DNA of 64,000 bases from Cryobacterium zongtaii (GTDB lineage: Bacteria > Actinomycetota > Actinomycetes > Actinomycetales > Microbacteriaceae): the NCBI RefSeq assembly GCF_002909375.1, contig NZ_PPXD01000024.1:1-64000 (forward strand), given 5' to 3'. Positions 43,273 through 52,418 of the stretch are shown here, piece by piece. The stretch's first letter is position 1, and each line of letters opens with the position of its first letter. The notes below the pieces were generated by a model that worked only from the letters and a program-made list of their open reading frames with translations, was not told the DNA's origin and made no database searches. The translations under genes and the position numbers were made by a program.

Positions 43273-44166
43273 TCAGAAAGTCAGAATTTCGAGGAATGTC
43301 TGCTCAGTGACAATCTCGATCGATTGACCGGCAACAGCGAGCTCCTGGGCTCGCTGGATCTTAGAACTCAGCGTCGCACCGACCCGGAGGGTGGCTGGGT
43401 CGAAGCCTCCCATGACGACCAGGGAAGTCTTCTTCGTGACGTTTCCCGACACAGCCGCCCCGAATGAGGCAACGAGATTCTGAGCCTCCGAGCGAGTGTA
43501 GCTATCGAGATCACCAGAAAAACAGATCACCTCGCCGAAAAGGGGATGGTGGGGATCCGCTACAGCGCTCGCCTGCGGAAGATCGGCTTTCTTCTGATAG
43601 ATGCGAGATCGAGTTGCCCTGACTTTGTCCCGGGCGGGGACCGATGCCCACAACTCCTCGACCGTTCCCGCACCGCGTTCCTGGGCCACACGTAGTGTGA
43701 TCTGGGCGCACGCAAGTGAGTCTGCCCCTGCTTCATGGTGGTCGAAGCCCGCCAACCCGAAGTGCGCGATAACGAGGGGGAGCTTGTGGCTAGGGAGCTG
43801 GCAGTGATGTCGAACGATGGCCAAGGCGTCGAAGAATGCGAAGTCCGACGACGGCGTGCCAGTGAGGTTATTGGCGGCGTTGTAGACGCCCTTGTCGAAT
43901 GGGCTGTACGCGATGAGCGGGTCCCCATCAGCGACCTGGCTAATGCGCTGTAATGACTCCTGCCAAGACGGAGCGCCGGAGACCTGCTCCAACCCGATGC
44001 CGTGCAAGTAGGTATTCGTGAAATCCAGACCAGTGGGCGGGGTGACAAACCACGACTCGGTAGAGGAAACGCGACCATCCACGACTTTTGTGAGGCCTAC
44101 GGCGCAAACGGATGCCCGATCGAAGTTGGCTGTTTCGAAGTCGATTGAGACGAAGTTCAGGGGCAT
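43273..44166 (-). CDS. DEDDh exonuclease with C-terminal BRCT domain
   Basis: A 297-residue protein. FVSIDFETANFDRASVCAVG is the ExoI motif (D-x-E) of the DnaQ/epsilon 3'-5' exonuclease fold; LIAYSPFDKGVYNAANNLTG is ExoII; and FDHHEAGADSLACAQI is ExoIII with the His and Asp. The C-terminal third (GEVICFSGDLDSYTRSEAQN then LVASFGAAVSGNVTKKTSLV and SSKIQRAQEL) is a BRCT domain like that of DNA ligase A. Such fusions occur in proofreading-like or DNA-repair nucleases. No polymerase is linked. Part of the nuclease island. Confidence 0.9.
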   Translation of the reverse strand: MPLNFVSIDFETANFDRASVCAVGLTKVVDGRVSSTESWFVTPPTGLDFTNTYLHGIGLEQVSGAPSWQESLQRISQVADGDPLIAYSPFDKGVYNAANNLTGTPSSDFAFFDALAIVRHHCQLPSHKLPLVIAHFGLAGFDHHEAGADSLACAQITLRVAQERGAGTVEELWASVPARDKVRATRSRIYQKKADLPQASAVADPHHPLFGEVICFSGDLDSYTRSEAQNLVASFGAAVSGNVTKKTSLVVMGGFDPATLRVGATLSSKIQRAQELAVAGQSIEIVTEQTFLEILTF

Positions 44167-44249
44167 ACCCGCAGTCTAGGTTTCGCGATCGGTCATGCCC
44201 GGCGGTTCCTTGGGGCGTGGAAGCCCCCAATAGTGGTCCTGCTCAAGCC

Positions 44250-45242
44250 CTAGGCGGTTGTCCAAAGGTTTGCGCGCATCCCATTGCGTATGAGCCGGAA
44301 GCGTTGGTATGGCCCATACATCCCGGTCATGATCTGTAGATCCTCCAGCCGCCATCCTGCGTCGACAGCGCTGGCATGCAATTGTGCGAGCACTTCACCC
44401 TGAGCAGTGAAAGCTGTGTCGGATATCGCATCGACGCCAACTAAGTTGCATGTGGCATCCCAATCTTCTCCGCCAGCATTGAACTTCTCGAAGATTCGGA
44501 TACTCGATGCTTGCTCACCGGTGAAGAGGTGGTCGCCCCAGGGGAGCTGGGACACGGATCCGAAATTGTCCATCTCGGTCAGCAGCTCGATGAGTGGGGC
44601 CCTCCAGTGCGCTTTCGGGGTGCCGGCGAGGCCGAGCCAGCATATATAGCGAGGAGAACTCCACCCCTCCCCCACGGCCAGATAGTTTCCGCCATCCATC
44701 GCAACCATCCGTTCGATGGTGTTCCCGTCGCCTCTCCAGGAGACGTAGAAGGCATTCTCCGTATACTTGTGGGGAGAGATTGCCCCAAGACGGGAAGGCG
44801 CTTTCGGGTTCTTCGGGCGAACCGCCTTCGCTATGTGCCGAACCGTCCCGGGCCGACCCGCGACAGCATCTCCAATCGCCTCAATTAGGGCTTCGATCGA
44901 TGCCTTGGTGGGAGCAGAGGACTCGGAGACGACATCGTGTGGCCCGACTTCGCTGAGGCCGCCGAGCCGCAGTCGAACGACTGTCCAACCCACTTCCCCC
45001 AACAGCTGGTTTCGGAGTTGATCTTTCTCGAATTCGTCCGCGTGGGTGTAGCCGGAATCAATCTCCACAGCAACCTTGGCGCTCTTGATGAGGATGTCTG
45101 GAGAAAGCACCGGGTGATTATCCCTGGAGGCTTCGTGCCCGCATTGAATGGCCGAGCGGCCTTTGTGAAGCTTTAGCCGAGCGTCGAAAAGTTTCTGCCG
45201 GACGCTTTCTTCCATCTTGGACGTACTCGGGTTCTTGGACAT
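44250..45242 (-). CDS. Protein with Vsr/DUF559-like endonuclease domain
   Basis: About 330 residues. The N-terminal domain has a Vsr/DUF559-like PD-(D/E)XK pattern: LSPDILIKSAKVAVEIDSGY, then DQLRNQLLGEVGWTVVRLRL (conserved D-xRN and GW-V-R). The rest (about 150-330) contains GNTIERMVAMDGGNYLAVGE and GDHLFTGEQASSIRIFEKF and resembles no known family. Vsr-type enzymes nick mismatched DNA; relatives in islands act as restriction nucleases. ATG 45242 is used because the domain begins soon after. It is divergent from the gene at 45464. Confidence 0.65.
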   Translation of the reverse strand: MSKNPSTSKMEESVRQKLFDARLKLHKGRSAIQCGHEASRDNHPVLSPDILIKSAKVAVEIDSGYTHADEFEKDQLRNQLLGEVGWTVVRLRLGGLSEVGPHDVVSESSAPTKASIEALIEAIGDAVAGRPGTVRHIAKAVRPKNPKAPSRLGAISPHKYTENAFYVSWRGDGNTIERMVAMDGGNYLAVGEGWSSPRYICWLGLAGTPKAHWRAPLIELLTEMDNFGSVSQLPWGDHLFTGEQASSIRIFEKFNAGGEDWDATCNLVGVDAISDTAFTAQGEVLAQLHASAVDAGWRLEDLQIMTGMYGPYQRFRLIRNGMRANLWTTA

Positions 45243-45463
45243 GACAACTGCCCCTATTTCGTACCTCGCGCTGCGCACCACGGACACCCCCAGTAATAGT
45301 TGCTCGGATAGTATCGACGGCCACCGACACCCAGATAGGACACTCTCGCTGGGATGGCCGCGGTGCACTTCAGCCGACGATGTGCAGGTTAGGTCCAGGT
45401 CGGCAGCGTCTGCCGTGCTTTGCGTGAGCCGGCTAAAGTGTTCGTCGTCGATAGACTCCGACT

Positions 45464-45805
45464 ATGCCGCTCGACCTGACCTTTCTCCTGGTTGGCATCG
45501 CTATTGTCGTGATTACCATTTGGTGGGGTAGCAAGGCGTTGTTGGCCCGGTTTCAGAAGCGAACAGCCGAACGGCAGTGGTTCGAGGCAACAACTAGGGC
45601 TATTGCCGCCACTCCAGATTTGCTTGACACGATCGGGCCGCTCAGCGAGGAAGAGCTGCGCGAACTGCTCAAGCAAATCGTTTTCGAGATCACGCGCGCA
45701 GGTGCTGTGAGCTGGGCGGATTTGGTCGGAACCGTCGGATGGGTTCGGAAGAGAGTACGGGAGCAGGCAGAAAATCCCGAGATAGAACCAGCCGCCGAGC
45801 TGTAG
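45464..45805 (+). CDS. Small single-pass membrane protein
   Basis: A 113-residue protein with one N-terminal transmembrane helix (FLLVGIAIVVITIWWGSKAL) and a charged cytoplasmic domain: TRAIAATPDLLDTIGPLSEE, ELRELLKQIVFEITRAGAV. No family is recognised. It lies between two nuclease genes of opposite strand, upstream of the NERD gene in the same direction, so might be its partner, which is speculation. Confidence 0.5.
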   Translation: MPLDLTFLLVGIAIVVITIWWGSKALLARFQKRTAERQWFEATTRAIAATPDLLDTIGPLSEEELRELLKQIVFEITRAGAVSWADLVGTVGWVRKRVREQAENPEIEPAAEL

Positions 45806-45893
45806 GCGTCGACGAACGGATAGCGGCATTTACACAGCCAAAGGGGACCGAAGAGGAGCCCGGCGACATCCGCTGCTCCAGTTCCGAATCAAT

Positions 45894-46880
45894 ATGGAAA
45901 ACGCCCCCAATCATGGCTACACCGCGCTAGAGCTCCTTCGCCTGCGGTCCAGCGGCCCTAGTGTGTCTAACGTGAGCGGTGACGCGGCGTTGCCGCCAAA
46001 GACAATGCGGCTTCGATACGCGGGACGATGCCGAATATGCGCGTTGGAAATCTCTGCGGGGACGATGGCGGTGTACGAGCGGGAGACCAAGACCGTCGTC
46101 TGCCTAGAGTGCCCTCCAAATCCGCCTCTCGCTGCACCCGCGATCGTCAGCACAACGAACGCCCTGCCTCTGGAGGTCTCCACGGCCGCCGGTCCGGAAC
46201 CACAACCAGAGCCGGCTGAGGTCTTCACGGGCGTCGCGGGTGCCTCGGCTAAACGAGAATACGACCGACGTAAGGACAGGCGTCAGGCGCGGATCCGTGA
46301 CGACCACCCCTACCTGGGGAAGCTCATACTCGCGGTGAGCGATGATCCGCAAAGTACCCGGGCGTGGGCCATCGGAGCGCGAGGAGAGGAAGTTCTGGGC
46401 CAACGGCTCGACAAACTCACGGGGCGTAACATTCACGTTCTCCACGACCGTCGCATCCCCCGCACGAGAGCCAATATCGATCACATCGCTGTCTGCCCCA
46501 CCGGGGTCTTCGTCATTGACGCCAAGAAATATCAAGGTCGTCCCAGCTTGCGAGCCGAAGGAGGCCTATTCCGTCCCCGCACGGAAAAACTGATAGTCGG
46601 CTCACGCGACTGCACCAAACTTGTCGACGGCGCACACAAGCAAGTCGACCTCGTCCGATCTGCACTCGAAGACGCGGACCTCGAGGGGGTTCCCGTGCGT
46701 GGGCTCCTCTGCTTCGTGGACGCCGACTGGCCACTCTTCGGTGGCGACTTCACGATTGACGGCGTCCATGTCACCTGGCCGAGAAGAGCACTCGAGAACC
46801 TAATGAAGCCCGGCCCAGTAGATGATCAGACCGCGAGGCACATTCATCGTACGCTCGCGTCCTGCTTCCCACCCGCCTGA
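45894..46880 (+). CDS. NERD-domain nuclease-related protein with zinc ribbon
   Basis: A 328-residue protein. The N-terminal part holds a CxxC pair with a second pair (CRICALEISAGTMAVYERE then CLECPP), a likely zinc ribbon. A flexible Pro-rich linker leads to a C-terminal NERD domain: AIGARGEEVLGQRLDKLTG, then ANIDHIAVCPTGVFVIDAKK (the D-H-V/A and D-A-K motifs equivalent to PD-(D/E)XK residues), and VPVRGLLCFVDADWPLF. NERD proteins are thought to process nucleic acid. It converges on the T4SS operon end. Confidence 0.85.
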   Translation: MENAPNHGYTALELLRLRSSGPSVSNVSGDAALPPKTMRLRYAGRCRICALEISAGTMAVYERETKTVVCLECPPNPPLAAPAIVSTTNALPLEVSTAAGPEPQPEPAEVFTGVAGASAKREYDRRKDRRQARIRDDHPYLGKLILAVSDDPQSTRAWAIGARGEEVLGQRLDKLTGRNIHVLHDRRIPRTRANIDHIAVCPTGVFVIDAKKYQGRPSLRAEGGLFRPRTEKLIVGSRDCTKLVDGAHKQVDLVRSALEDADLEGVPVRGLLCFVDADWPLFGGDFTIDGVHVTWPRRALENLMKPGPVDDQTARHIHRTLASCFPPA

Positions 46881-46956
46881 GGGTTGATCCGACGGTTCCA
46901 GCGATCGTCGCAGCCGACAGGTTCGACGACCCATACCCGTTTCAAAGAGTATTTGT

Positions 46957-47385
46957 TCAGACTCTTACGTCGGGGAACATGCCCGCCGGAGGTGCCTCGT
47001 AGGGCAAGGGCTCGCCCGGCTTGTTCTGATCGTCGGAGTCCGCGAATGGCCCATCAGCGCTCATGAGAATCGGCATGTGGTGGTCCAGGTGGTCGCGCCA
47101 CCAGGTGCTTGACCCGGTTGCCCCGTCCAGCCGCAAATGTTCCCAGGAACGCCACAGCGCCTCGAGGCGGGCGATGGCTTCGGGTGACCTCCACCACTCT
47201 GCCGCCCAGCGCCTTGAGGCACGGTTCGACGGGCCCACCACGCGCCGGTAGGTCTGGCTCAGCTGCTCTCGCACGAACTCGTCGACTGACCCGAAGACCA
47301 GGGTGGGCGCCGGGGATTCTTCCGCCGATTTGTCGTCGGAGACGGCATCGAGGTCGTCGTCCAGGTCGTCGTATCCGTTAGACAC
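46957..47385 (-). CDS. DUF4913 protein
   Basis: About 142 residues. An acidic N-terminus (YDDLDDDLDAVSDDKSAEES) precedes a helical domain with FVREQLSQTYRRVVGPSNRA, RRWAAEWWRSPEAIARLEAL and WWRDHLDHHMPILMSADGPF. This is the DUF4913 pattern found at the end of actinobacterial conjugation operons. Its role is unknown. GTG 47385 is preferred for the start because AGAGG precedes it; ATG 47400 overlaps virD4 more. Last gene of the T4SS operon. Confidence 0.75.
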   Translation of the reverse strand: MSNGYDDLDDDLDAVSDDKSAEESPAPTLVFGSVDEFVREQLSQTYRRVVGPSNRASRRWAAEWWRSPEAIARLEALWRSWEHLRLDGATGSSTWWRDHLDHHMPILMSADGPFADSDDQNKPGEPLPYEAPPAGMFPDVRV

Positions 47386-49192
47386 CAGTGCGCCTCTCAT
47401 CCTTGATCGCTGTGCTGGCGTTCAGCCACGGATGAGCCGGCTCGGCTGGCGCGGGCAACGTCTGGCCGCTCGGGTCGTGTGCAGCAATCGACGCCCGCAC
47501 GGCCTCAGCTTGCTTGCCTTCCATCCAGGGCACAGTGGCCACCAGCGTTGCCGGGGCACCGGACGCAAACACGACGGCGCGGCCGCGCGGCAGCGACGTG
47601 AGCTCCGACACCTCGAAGGTGTGCTCTCGACGGTTAGCAAGCGACGTCGAGCGCTGCCCCTTACCCACCGAGACGGAAGATGTTCGCAGGGTAAAGTCAC
47701 CGATCAGCTGGGATAGCTCACCGAGGAATTCCGTCTCCGCGACGCCGCCGCCGTAAACCTTGATGTTGGAGGCTGACCAGAGCTTGCGCATTCCCTCGCG
47801 GCCCCAGACCTCGACGCCCTGTGACCAGGACTGGAGGATCGTCATCAGGACGATCCCGCGTGAACCGTAGTGCGAGTACAAGTCAGGCAAGTTGCGCCAA
47901 CGGCACACGTTCGCGGCCTCATCGAGAACACCGAGCATCGGAACAGCGAGGCGACCGCCTGGCTGGGTCGTGGCCAGCTCTTCGGCGGCCTCAACGGTGA
48001 TCGCGGTCAACGCTGTCACGAGCGGGCCGGCGCTGCCCTGACCCTCCTTGGAGAGGCTGTAGAGGGTGTCTTGGCTGCGCACGAACGCGTCGGGGTCGAA
48101 CTGCGGCCGCCGATCCGCTTGGGCGTTGCAGCCCAGCGGCGTCACCCATCGGGCAATGCCGCTGATCTTCAAGCAGTCGACCATTTGCGCGGCGGTGCCG
48201 TACACGCTGTCGCGTCGTTTCGGCTCGCCATTCACTTCGCCGGCCACGGCGTCGGCCATGCCGTCGTATCCGTGATCTTCCAGGATCCGCACCGGTTCCT
48301 GATCGCCCGGCTTGGTCGTCCAGGTGAACACCTGAGTGATTGGCTTCTGGCCCAGGGCCGCGGCCAGGAGAAAACCCGCGAGAAGGTTCTCGCCGGCCCG
48401 GTTAAAGTACGACGAGTTTTCGCTACCGCCGCCGCTCATCGTCGACGACGAAAAATGTGCGGCCATCTTCGCGGCACGCACATCGTCGGTCACATACGAG
48501 AGTGGGTTCCACCACCAGCGGGGTTCTTCCCGGGCGATGCCTTGCGGGTCGAACGCCCACACCTTCGACCCGTTGGCCGATCGCACATCACGAGTCGCGT
48601 CGAGGACGTCGCGCTTGTTCGACGTCGTGAGGACCGCACCAGGTGCGCTCAGGATCGCCGGGATCGCTCGACTGGTCGACTTACCCGTACGAGGCCCCCA
48701 GATATCTACGTGCATGTCCTCAGGAGAGCCATAAAGCCACTGACGTCCCGCCACAGTGACTCCGATGGGGACACCGAGCCAGTCCGTCACCCCGAGGCGC
48801 TGCGCCGTGGCGCGTGCGCCCTTCGTTGTGAGCGCCGCCAGGTCTTTCCCTCGACCCATGTAGCGAGCGGCGCTGTCGACTCGGCTGCGCTTGGAACGGC
48901 CCCGGTTCACCTGAACAGCCACGAGGATCACCAGGACCAACACGACCACAGCAGCGCTGACAACGATCCACGTCGCGGCCATGGGCCACGCGTACGTCCC
49001 TTTGAGCGTGCCGAAGACAATCTCGAAAGGATCGCTCGGAAGATCCGGGTTCACCCCGTCGATTTTCGACCCGAAAACCATCCCGCCCCAAATGCCGCCG
49101 ACGAGCACGACGGCCAGGCCGATGAACACCCAAATGAGAACGCCGTCGCTGCCTCCGGCGTTCTGCTTGCGACGATCCGTTGCCTGGCTCAC
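47378..49192 (-). CDS. VirD4/TraG-type conjugal coupling ATPase
   Basis: A 604-residue coupling protein. Two N-terminal transmembrane helices (about 18-40 and 74-96) anchor it. WGPRTGKST (166-173) is the Walker A; LDEAANVCRW is the Walker B Asp-Glu region. The TraG/VirD4 signature IVLMTILQSWSQGVEVWGRE is present. It pumps relaxase-bound DNA into the T4SS pore. The GTG at 49192 overlaps the stop of the VirB4 gene (GTGA). It stops inside the start of DUF4913. Confidence 0.9.
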   Translation of the reverse strand: MSQATDRRKQNAGGSDGVLIWVFIGLAVVLVGGIWGGMVFGSKIDGVNPDLPSDPFEIVFGTLKGTYAWPMAATWIVVSAAVVVLVLVILVAVQVNRGRSKRSRVDSAARYMGRGKDLAALTTKGARATAQRLGVTDWLGVPIGVTVAGRQWLYGSPEDMHVDIWGPRTGKSTSRAIPAILSAPGAVLTTSNKRDVLDATRDVRSANGSKVWAFDPQGIAREEPRWWWNPLSYVTDDVRAAKMAAHFSSSTMSGGGSENSSYFNRAGENLLAGFLLAAALGQKPITQVFTWTTKPGDQEPVRILEDHGYDGMADAVAGEVNGEPKRRDSVYGTAAQMVDCLKISGIARWVTPLGCNAQADRRPQFDPDAFVRSQDTLYSLSKEGQGSAGPLVTALTAITVEAAEELATTQPGGRLAVPMLGVLDEAANVCRWRNLPDLYSHYGSRGIVLMTILQSWSQGVEVWGREGMRKLWSASNIKVYGGGVAETEFLGELSQLIGDFTLRTSSVSVGKGQRSTSLANRREHTFEVSELTSLPRGRAVVFASGAPATLVATVPWMEGKQAEAVRASIAAHDPSGQTLPAPAEPAHPWLNASTAIKDERRTGV

Positions 49193-50913
49193 ACCGTCAC
49201 CTCGCGATCGACAACGCCTGTCCTTGACGCGTCGTGCCACAGCTGGTTGGTGTCGTTGGAGTGCAGTTCTGCCTGCGTCAGCTCCACATTCAGAGGGATG
49301 CCGGGACGGCCACCGACCTTAATCAGGAACTTGCCACGCCCAGGCGGGTCGGCTTCCTTCCCGCTCACCGGATCCCACGCGGGCGGATCCTGCCAGCCCT
49401 GCAGCATGCTCTGCTCGGCCGCGCTCATGGTGATCGCGCTGTTAAGCAACGGCATTTCGGAGGCCGGGAGGCCTCCGCAAATGACCATGCCGGAACGCTC
49501 GACGAAGCCCTTGGCTTTCATCCGGTCTTCTTCATTGCTCAGTGACATGAGGTCGCTCATGGTGTGAGAAATCATGGCCATGCCCACGCCCCGCGCCCGG
49601 TTCAGACGCGTCAGCGCGTCCACCCGGTCGACCATGCCACGGCCGGCGCGCAGCGCCCGCCACAGCTCGTCGAGGATAACGAAGTAGTGACGGCGCGGTT
49701 CTAGCTCGGCGTCGGCCAGGGCCGTCGCCACGTTGACCGTGCCGAAGCCCGCCGACCAGCACGCCAGCAGCACCGCGGCCTGCAGGTCCATCTCCGAGTC
49801 ATCGATGCTCGACACGTCATAGACCACCGGGCGGTCACGCTTCATCCGCACAGTGGTCTGCTGGGAGAACAATTCACCCAAGCGACCGCCGGAGACGAGG
49901 CCGATGAGGGACGCTTCCAGGTTCTCCGTAATTTCCTGATAGCGGCCCATGTCGCCACGGTCCAGGGCTACGGAACGCAGTTCAACAGGTGCCTCACGGA
50001 TCAGTTCGAGAAGATCGCTGAGGACCGGAATCCCGTCGTGATGCGCGTCCAAGTATTTGAGCGCCGCGTCGATAATCGTCTCTTCACGGTCAGTCGGCGG
50101 CTCTCGGCGCATGATCGTCAGCAGAGCGGACACCATCGTGAGGCGACGCCCGTGGGCGTCCTGCAGAACCTGTGTCGCAAGGCGCTCATTGCGCGTGATG
50201 TTCTCGGCGTGGACGGGCATCGAACCGACGAGCTGCGCGGAGCGCTCGCGGATCACCTGCGCCGCAATCTTGTCGTCGGGTACATCGGCGGCGCGGAGCT
50301 GGGCTAGCTCGGCTTCCTCTTCTGCGATCGCTTTGCGTTCGCGGTTGGCGGCATCGCGGAGCAGCTGCGCGGCCTCGCCGGCTTCGCCGGGATCCAGAAT
50401 ATTCAGGTACCCGCGGCCGCGGCCGAGGGTAATGACCTGCCCCTTCATCTCCTTGACGAGGTCCACGTAGTCGGGCTTCAAATCCCCGAGGATGAGGGGC
50501 TGCACGCCATAGCCGGCCAGCCCCGTCGCCATCCGGCGGATGAGCGTGGACTTGCCTAGGCCGGGCTTGCCGAGCACGAAGGCCGAAGGGTTTGAAATCA
50601 GGTTGGCACGCTGGAACCAGCTAATTGGATCACAGCAGACGGTGCCGCGATTGATCAGGTGCCGGCCGAGCGGCACACCGATCATCGGGGCACCCGTGCC
50701 TACGCCGAACGGCCAGAGGCCGCAGACCTGAACGGTGGTTCCGCGCCACTCAGGTGCGGGAGAAATCACCATCGTTTCGCCCCCTCCGCGTCCCGGCCAC
50801 CCGCGAGCGGGCGGGCGGCGCGTGATGGGCTTGGCAGCCGCGGTCGCTGCGGCCTTTGCAGCCGCGCGGCCTGCTCCACTGAGGGGCGACGCGGGCTTTG
50901 TGAACCAGCTCAT
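49189..50913 (-). CDS. VirB4-like T4SS ATPase
   Basis: A 574-residue ATPase. Walker A GKPGLGKS (115-122) follows NLISNPSAFVL; Walker B is YFVILDELWRAL; and MAMISHTMSDLMSL plus GKFLIKVGGRPGIPL fit the VirB4/TrbE C-terminal core. It powers pilus assembly and substrate transfer at the inner membrane. The N-terminal membrane-associated region of classical VirB4 is reduced here; the preceding gene (SCO6880-like) probably supplies it. ATG overlaps the upstream stop by one base. Confidence 0.88.
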   Translation of the reverse strand: MSWFTKPASPLSGAGRAAAKAAATAAAKPITRRPPARGWPGRGGGETMVISPAPEWRGTTVQVCGLWPFGVGTGAPMIGVPLGRHLINRGTVCCDPISWFQRANLISNPSAFVLGKPGLGKSTLIRRMATGLAGYGVQPLILGDLKPDYVDLVKEMKGQVITLGRGRGYLNILDPGEAGEAAQLLRDAANRERKAIAEEEAELAQLRAADVPDDKIAAQVIRERSAQLVGSMPVHAENITRNERLATQVLQDAHGRRLTMVSALLTIMRREPPTDREETIIDAALKYLDAHHDGIPVLSDLLELIREAPVELRSVALDRGDMGRYQEITENLEASLIGLVSGGRLGELFSQQTTVRMKRDRPVVYDVSSIDDSEMDLQAAVLLACWSAGFGTVNVATALADAELEPRRHYFVILDELWRALRAGRGMVDRVDALTRLNRARGVGMAMISHTMSDLMSLSNEEDRMKAKGFVERSGMVICGGLPASEMPLLNSAITMSAAEQSMLQGWQDPPAWDPVSGKEADPPGRGKFLIKVGGRPGIPLNVELTQAELHSNDTNQLWHDASRTGVVDREVTV

Positions 50914-52409
50914 TAGATGTTCCCGCGCAGTTCGGCAGGCAGTTTCAGGTGCTTCGGCAGGACCAAGCCCAGCGGCAATGCGGCCGCGAACGCGGAATCC
51001 TGGCCGCCGGTGACGACGCGCAACCGGAGCCGCGCCGTCGACGACATGTTGTCCATCGCAGCGCGGGCGTCCGCGAGACGCTCAACGTCCATGACGGTCG
51101 CCGTGGCGAGCATGCCGAAGTTGACCAGTCCAGCGCCAGATGCCTCTTCCGCAGCGGTCGCCAGGGCTGCGCGGGTTCCCACGACTGCCCGGGCGGAGGG
51201 CCGATCGTTGGCTGACTCATTGAAGCTTGCCGCCCGCACGTCCGCCTGCACGATCGCAGCGGCCCGGCCGGCGTCGATGGGCCGGTAGAGCCAGGTGACT
51301 CGCTTGCGGGCAATGTCGCGGTGAGGGGCGAGGAACCTGGTCAAGATGTTGGCCTGAACAATGCCGCGCGGAGCCTCCGTCATCTGCCACGTCACCGACA
51401 CGGCACTGTCGTGCCGGTAGGAGTCCCAGTTGGACTGGTGACCGGACGGGCCAACATCGGGCCAACGCAGACCGGTGCTTTCGCCGTCCGCGTGTGCGTC
51501 GTCGATCAGCGTGGCCACTTCGGGGTCGTACGCAATTCGGATGACCTCGCAGAGTTCCTGCGCCGAGAGAGGGCGAGCTGCACCGGCCCCGGTGGCTGAG
51601 AGTCCCTGTGTGAGCCCGGGCAGGCGTGCTGCAAGCTCGCGCGCCATCTCATCGGCGTCACGACGTCGACCGTTCGCACGAGCGGCGGCACTGAACGTCA
51701 CTGACACATACGCCCGAACGGACGCTGAACCGGACGGATACGTGGCCACAACCTCGTTGAGCATCGCCCGGGCGTACGCAGGTGCTTCCGGATCGATGTT
51801 GGTGGTGACCTCGCCGCGCAGCCTCGTGCCGGTGTCGGGAGCTGTCTCAATCGTCACCGCAGCGGCAACGATGCCAGCCTCGTCTCCGAGGTTGGCGAGC
51901 CAGTGTCCCCAGTCGGCCACCCAGCCGTCGACCTGTTCTTGATCGACGAGGGCGGCGCCGTCAGGCTCCGTCCCGATGATTACCGTGTAGTCGCCCGACG
52001 ACGGAACGGACAGAAGGGCAAAGGGACGCTGGTAGGAGTCCAGGTGTTCGCTCAACCGCGATTGGGCCGCGAGTCCGGGGAGCTGGTTCGTACCCCATTT
52101 TGTGCGCCCCAGCGGGCCAGAACGGTACACGTTGGCTCCCGAGTTTCGGGCGCGCATGAAATTGAAGCGGTTGGTAGCCCGGACAATCATGCTCTGGCCG
52201 TGCTTGTCCTTGACTGCCACCGTGGACAGTGCGGCGACCATGACGAGAAAAACGCCGATCGCGTTCGTCAGGGTCGACGCCATCACGGTCATAATCGTGG
52301 CGATGAGCCCCAGGAGCAGCACACCCGTGCTGATCGATCCGAGGCCCAGTAGGCCCGGCGACGTTGGCTGACGCCAGTTACCGTACGTGCGGATAGTCGA
52401 GTTAGACAA
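50913..52409 (-). CDS. SCO6880-family T4SS membrane protein
   Basis: A 498-residue protein starting at TTG. Two adjacent transmembrane helices at residues 20-65 (LGLGSISTGVLLLGLIATIM then SVFLVMVAALSTV-like) precede a large cytoplasmic domain with SRLSEHLDSYQRPFALLSVP and LYRPIDAGRAAAIVQADVRA. This matches the actinobacterial PrgI/SCO6880 group that substitutes for the N-terminal part of VirB4/TrbE. GGGGA lies 5-9 nt before the TTG. It sits immediately upstream of the VirB4-like ATPase in the operon. Confidence 0.82.
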   Translation of the reverse strand: MSNSTIRTYGNWRQPTSPGLLGLGSISTGVLLLGLIATIMTVMASTLTNAIGVFLVMVAALSTVAVKDKHGQSMIVRATNRFNFMRARNSGANVYRSGPLGRTKWGTNQLPGLAAQSRLSEHLDSYQRPFALLSVPSSGDYTVIIGTEPDGAALVDQEQVDGWVADWGHWLANLGDEAGIVAAAVTIETAPDTGTRLRGEVTTNIDPEAPAYARAMLNEVVATYPSGSASVRAYVSVTFSAAARANGRRRDADEMARELAARLPGLTQGLSATGAGAARPLSAQELCEVIRIAYDPEVATLIDDAHADGESTGLRWPDVGPSGHQSNWDSYRHDSAVSVTWQMTEAPRGIVQANILTRFLAPHRDIARKRVTWLYRPIDAGRAAAIVQADVRAASFNESANDRPSARAVVGTRAALATAAEEASGAGLVNFGMLATATVMDVERLADARAAMDNMSSTARLRLRVVTGGQDSAFAAALPLGLVLPKHLKLPAELRGNI

Positions 52410-52418
52410 TGTGATCCC

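Noticed and set aside
47870-49567. 565-codon plus-strand frame opposite the virD4 and virB4 genes
   Set aside because: Both minus-strand genes carry Walker motifs and overlapping starts; the plus frame is Arg/His-rich shadow.
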